Assembly (NCBI GenBank): GCA_903930745.1 | Contig: CAIYZX010000629.1 | Span: forward strand, 1-6,269 | Direction: 5' to 3' | Origin: an uncultured Chloroflexota bacterium | GTDB lineage: Bacteria > Chloroflexota > Limnocylindria > Limnocylindrales > CSP1-4 | DNA: 6,269 bases | Shown: in pieces, positions 5,598 through 6,269 of the stretch | Numbering within the stretch: the first letter of the stretch is position 1 | How the letters are laid out: every line of letters starts with the position of its first letter | Translations under genes and position numbers: made by a program | Notes under the pieces: model-generated | The model's database searches: none | What the model saw: only the letters and a program-made list of their open reading frames with translations | Told to the model about the DNA's origin: nothing

Positions 5598-6269
5598 TCA
5601 CAGGCCGAGGCCCCGCAGGTACTCGCGGTTCCTCCGGGCGCTCTCCTTGGGATGGCCCATGCCCGGCAGGATGTCCTGCTCCACCACGATCCAGCCGTCG
5701 TAGCCCGTCTCCCGCAGGGCGGCGAGGACGCCCGGGAAGTCCACGGAGCCCTTGCCCAGCTCGCAGAAGACGCCGTGGCCCGTGGAGGTGAGCCCGTGCC
5801 AGCCCTCACGCCGGGACTGGGCCATCACCGCCGGGTCCGCGTCCTTGAAGTGGACGTGCCAGATGCGGCTGCCGAGCTCGCGCACCGCGTCCACGGGGTC
5901 CTCGCCCGTACCGAACAGCCAGTGCCCCGTGTCCAGGCAGACGCCGACCAGGTCCGGGTCCGTCATGTCGAGGAAGCGGCGGACCTCGGCGCCGGTCTCA
6001 ACGAGTGTGCCCAGGTGCTGGTGGAGCACCGTGCGCACGCCGGCCTCGTCGCGGACCCTCCGCGCCAGGCGGTTGGCCGCCGCAGCGTAGATCTCCCACT
6101 GCTCGTCCGTGAGGCCCATCTCCGGCGTGATCCGCCCGGCGTTCTCGCCGCGGACCGGGTTGCCGTACGGGTCGTTCCCCAGCACGATCATCGTCTGGGG
6201 CCCGCCCACCGCCGCCAGCAGCCGGCCGATCCTGACCGCATCCTCCTCGCCCTGCGCGTGGCGGGCGGG
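5598..6269 (-). CDS. Inosose dehydratase-like sugar-phosphate isomerase/epimerase, partial
   Basis: C-terminal 223 residues of a TIM-barrel enzyme of the AP-endonuclease-2/xylose-isomerase-like superfamily. The frame is open through the right edge, so the N-terminus and start are missing; with a usual length near 290-300, roughly 70-80 residues are lost. In the fragment, VLHQHLGTLVETGAE (81-95), CLDTGHW (111-117), WHVHFKDAD (137-145), GVFCELGKGSVDF and WIVVEQD (193-199) follow the inosose-dehydratase (IolE-like) pattern. The probable metal ligands are an early Glu (E91), the Asp of DTGH (113), the last His of HVH (140) and the Glu of VVEQD (197). IolE-type enzymes dehydrate 2-keto-myo-inositol; related members epimerise or isomerise keto-sugars, so the reaction is not certain. 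The stop lies 20 bp before the oxidoreductase ATG. Confidence 0.85.
   Translation of the reverse strand, partial: PARHAQGEEDAVRIGRLLAAVGGPQTMIVLGNDPYGNPVRGENAGRITPEMGLTDEQWEIYAAAANRLARRVRDEAGVRTVLHQHLGTLVETGAEVRRFLDMTDPDLVGVCLDTGHWLFGTGEDPVDAVRELGSRIWHVHFKDADPAVMAQSRREGWHGLTSTGHGVFCELGKGSVDFPGVLAALRETGYDGWIVVEQDILPGMGHPKESARRNREYLRGLGL

Noticed and set aside
4240..5703. Long plus-strand open frame (487 codons)
   Set aside because: Antisense to the oxidoreductase gene and across the promoter region; its composition is that of a shadow frame and no family is recognisable.

Overview
The window is high-GC bacterial DNA with five protein genes, all on the minus strand. They read as part of a sugar or cyclitol (inositol-type) uptake and breakdown locus. 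The substrate-binding lipoprotein has a Cys lipobox followed by a long Ala/Pro/Thr/Glu linker. That style is common in Chloroflexota (for example the Limnocylindria group) and also occurs in Actinomycetota, so the phylum is a tentative inference.

Layout in the direction of transcription (right to left): (1) a gene cut by the right edge, encoding the C-terminal three quarters of an inosose-dehydratase-like / sugar-phosphate isomerase TIM barrel (5598-6269); (2) a Gfo/Idh/MocA-family NAD(P)-dependent oxidoreductase closely linked to it (4459-5577); (3) a small hairpin-plus-T-tract terminator (4352-4383); (4) a regulatory region with a sigma70-like promoter (TTGACG - 17 bp - TAATGT) placed between two LacI-family-like operator sequences; (5) the substrate-binding lipoprotein gene (3128-4141); (6) a 164-bp intercistronic gap with three stem-loops, one followed by a T-rich tract; (7) the double-domain sugar ABC ATPase gene (1455-2963); (8) the RbsC-type permease gene (434-1438); (9) a 433-bp region with no convincing gene. 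This last region holds a cluster of strong hairpins (the probable operon terminator), a G-quadruplex-type G-run array, and a third LacI-like site at the left edge.

Together, the binding protein, ATPase and permease form a complete carbohydrate importer of the RbsABC/CUT2 class. The binding protein most resembles the inositol/rhizopine-binding branch as I recall it. That fits the neighbouring oxidoreductase and inosose-dehydratase-like gene, the usual pair for oxidising a cyclitol and dehydrating the ketone. The substrate remains an inference. No mobile element, CRISPR array, tRNA or rRNA was seen. The protein families are ordinary; the most interesting content is regulatory: the operator-promoter-operator arrangement with helical phasing, and the stem-loops between the binding-protein and ATPase genes.
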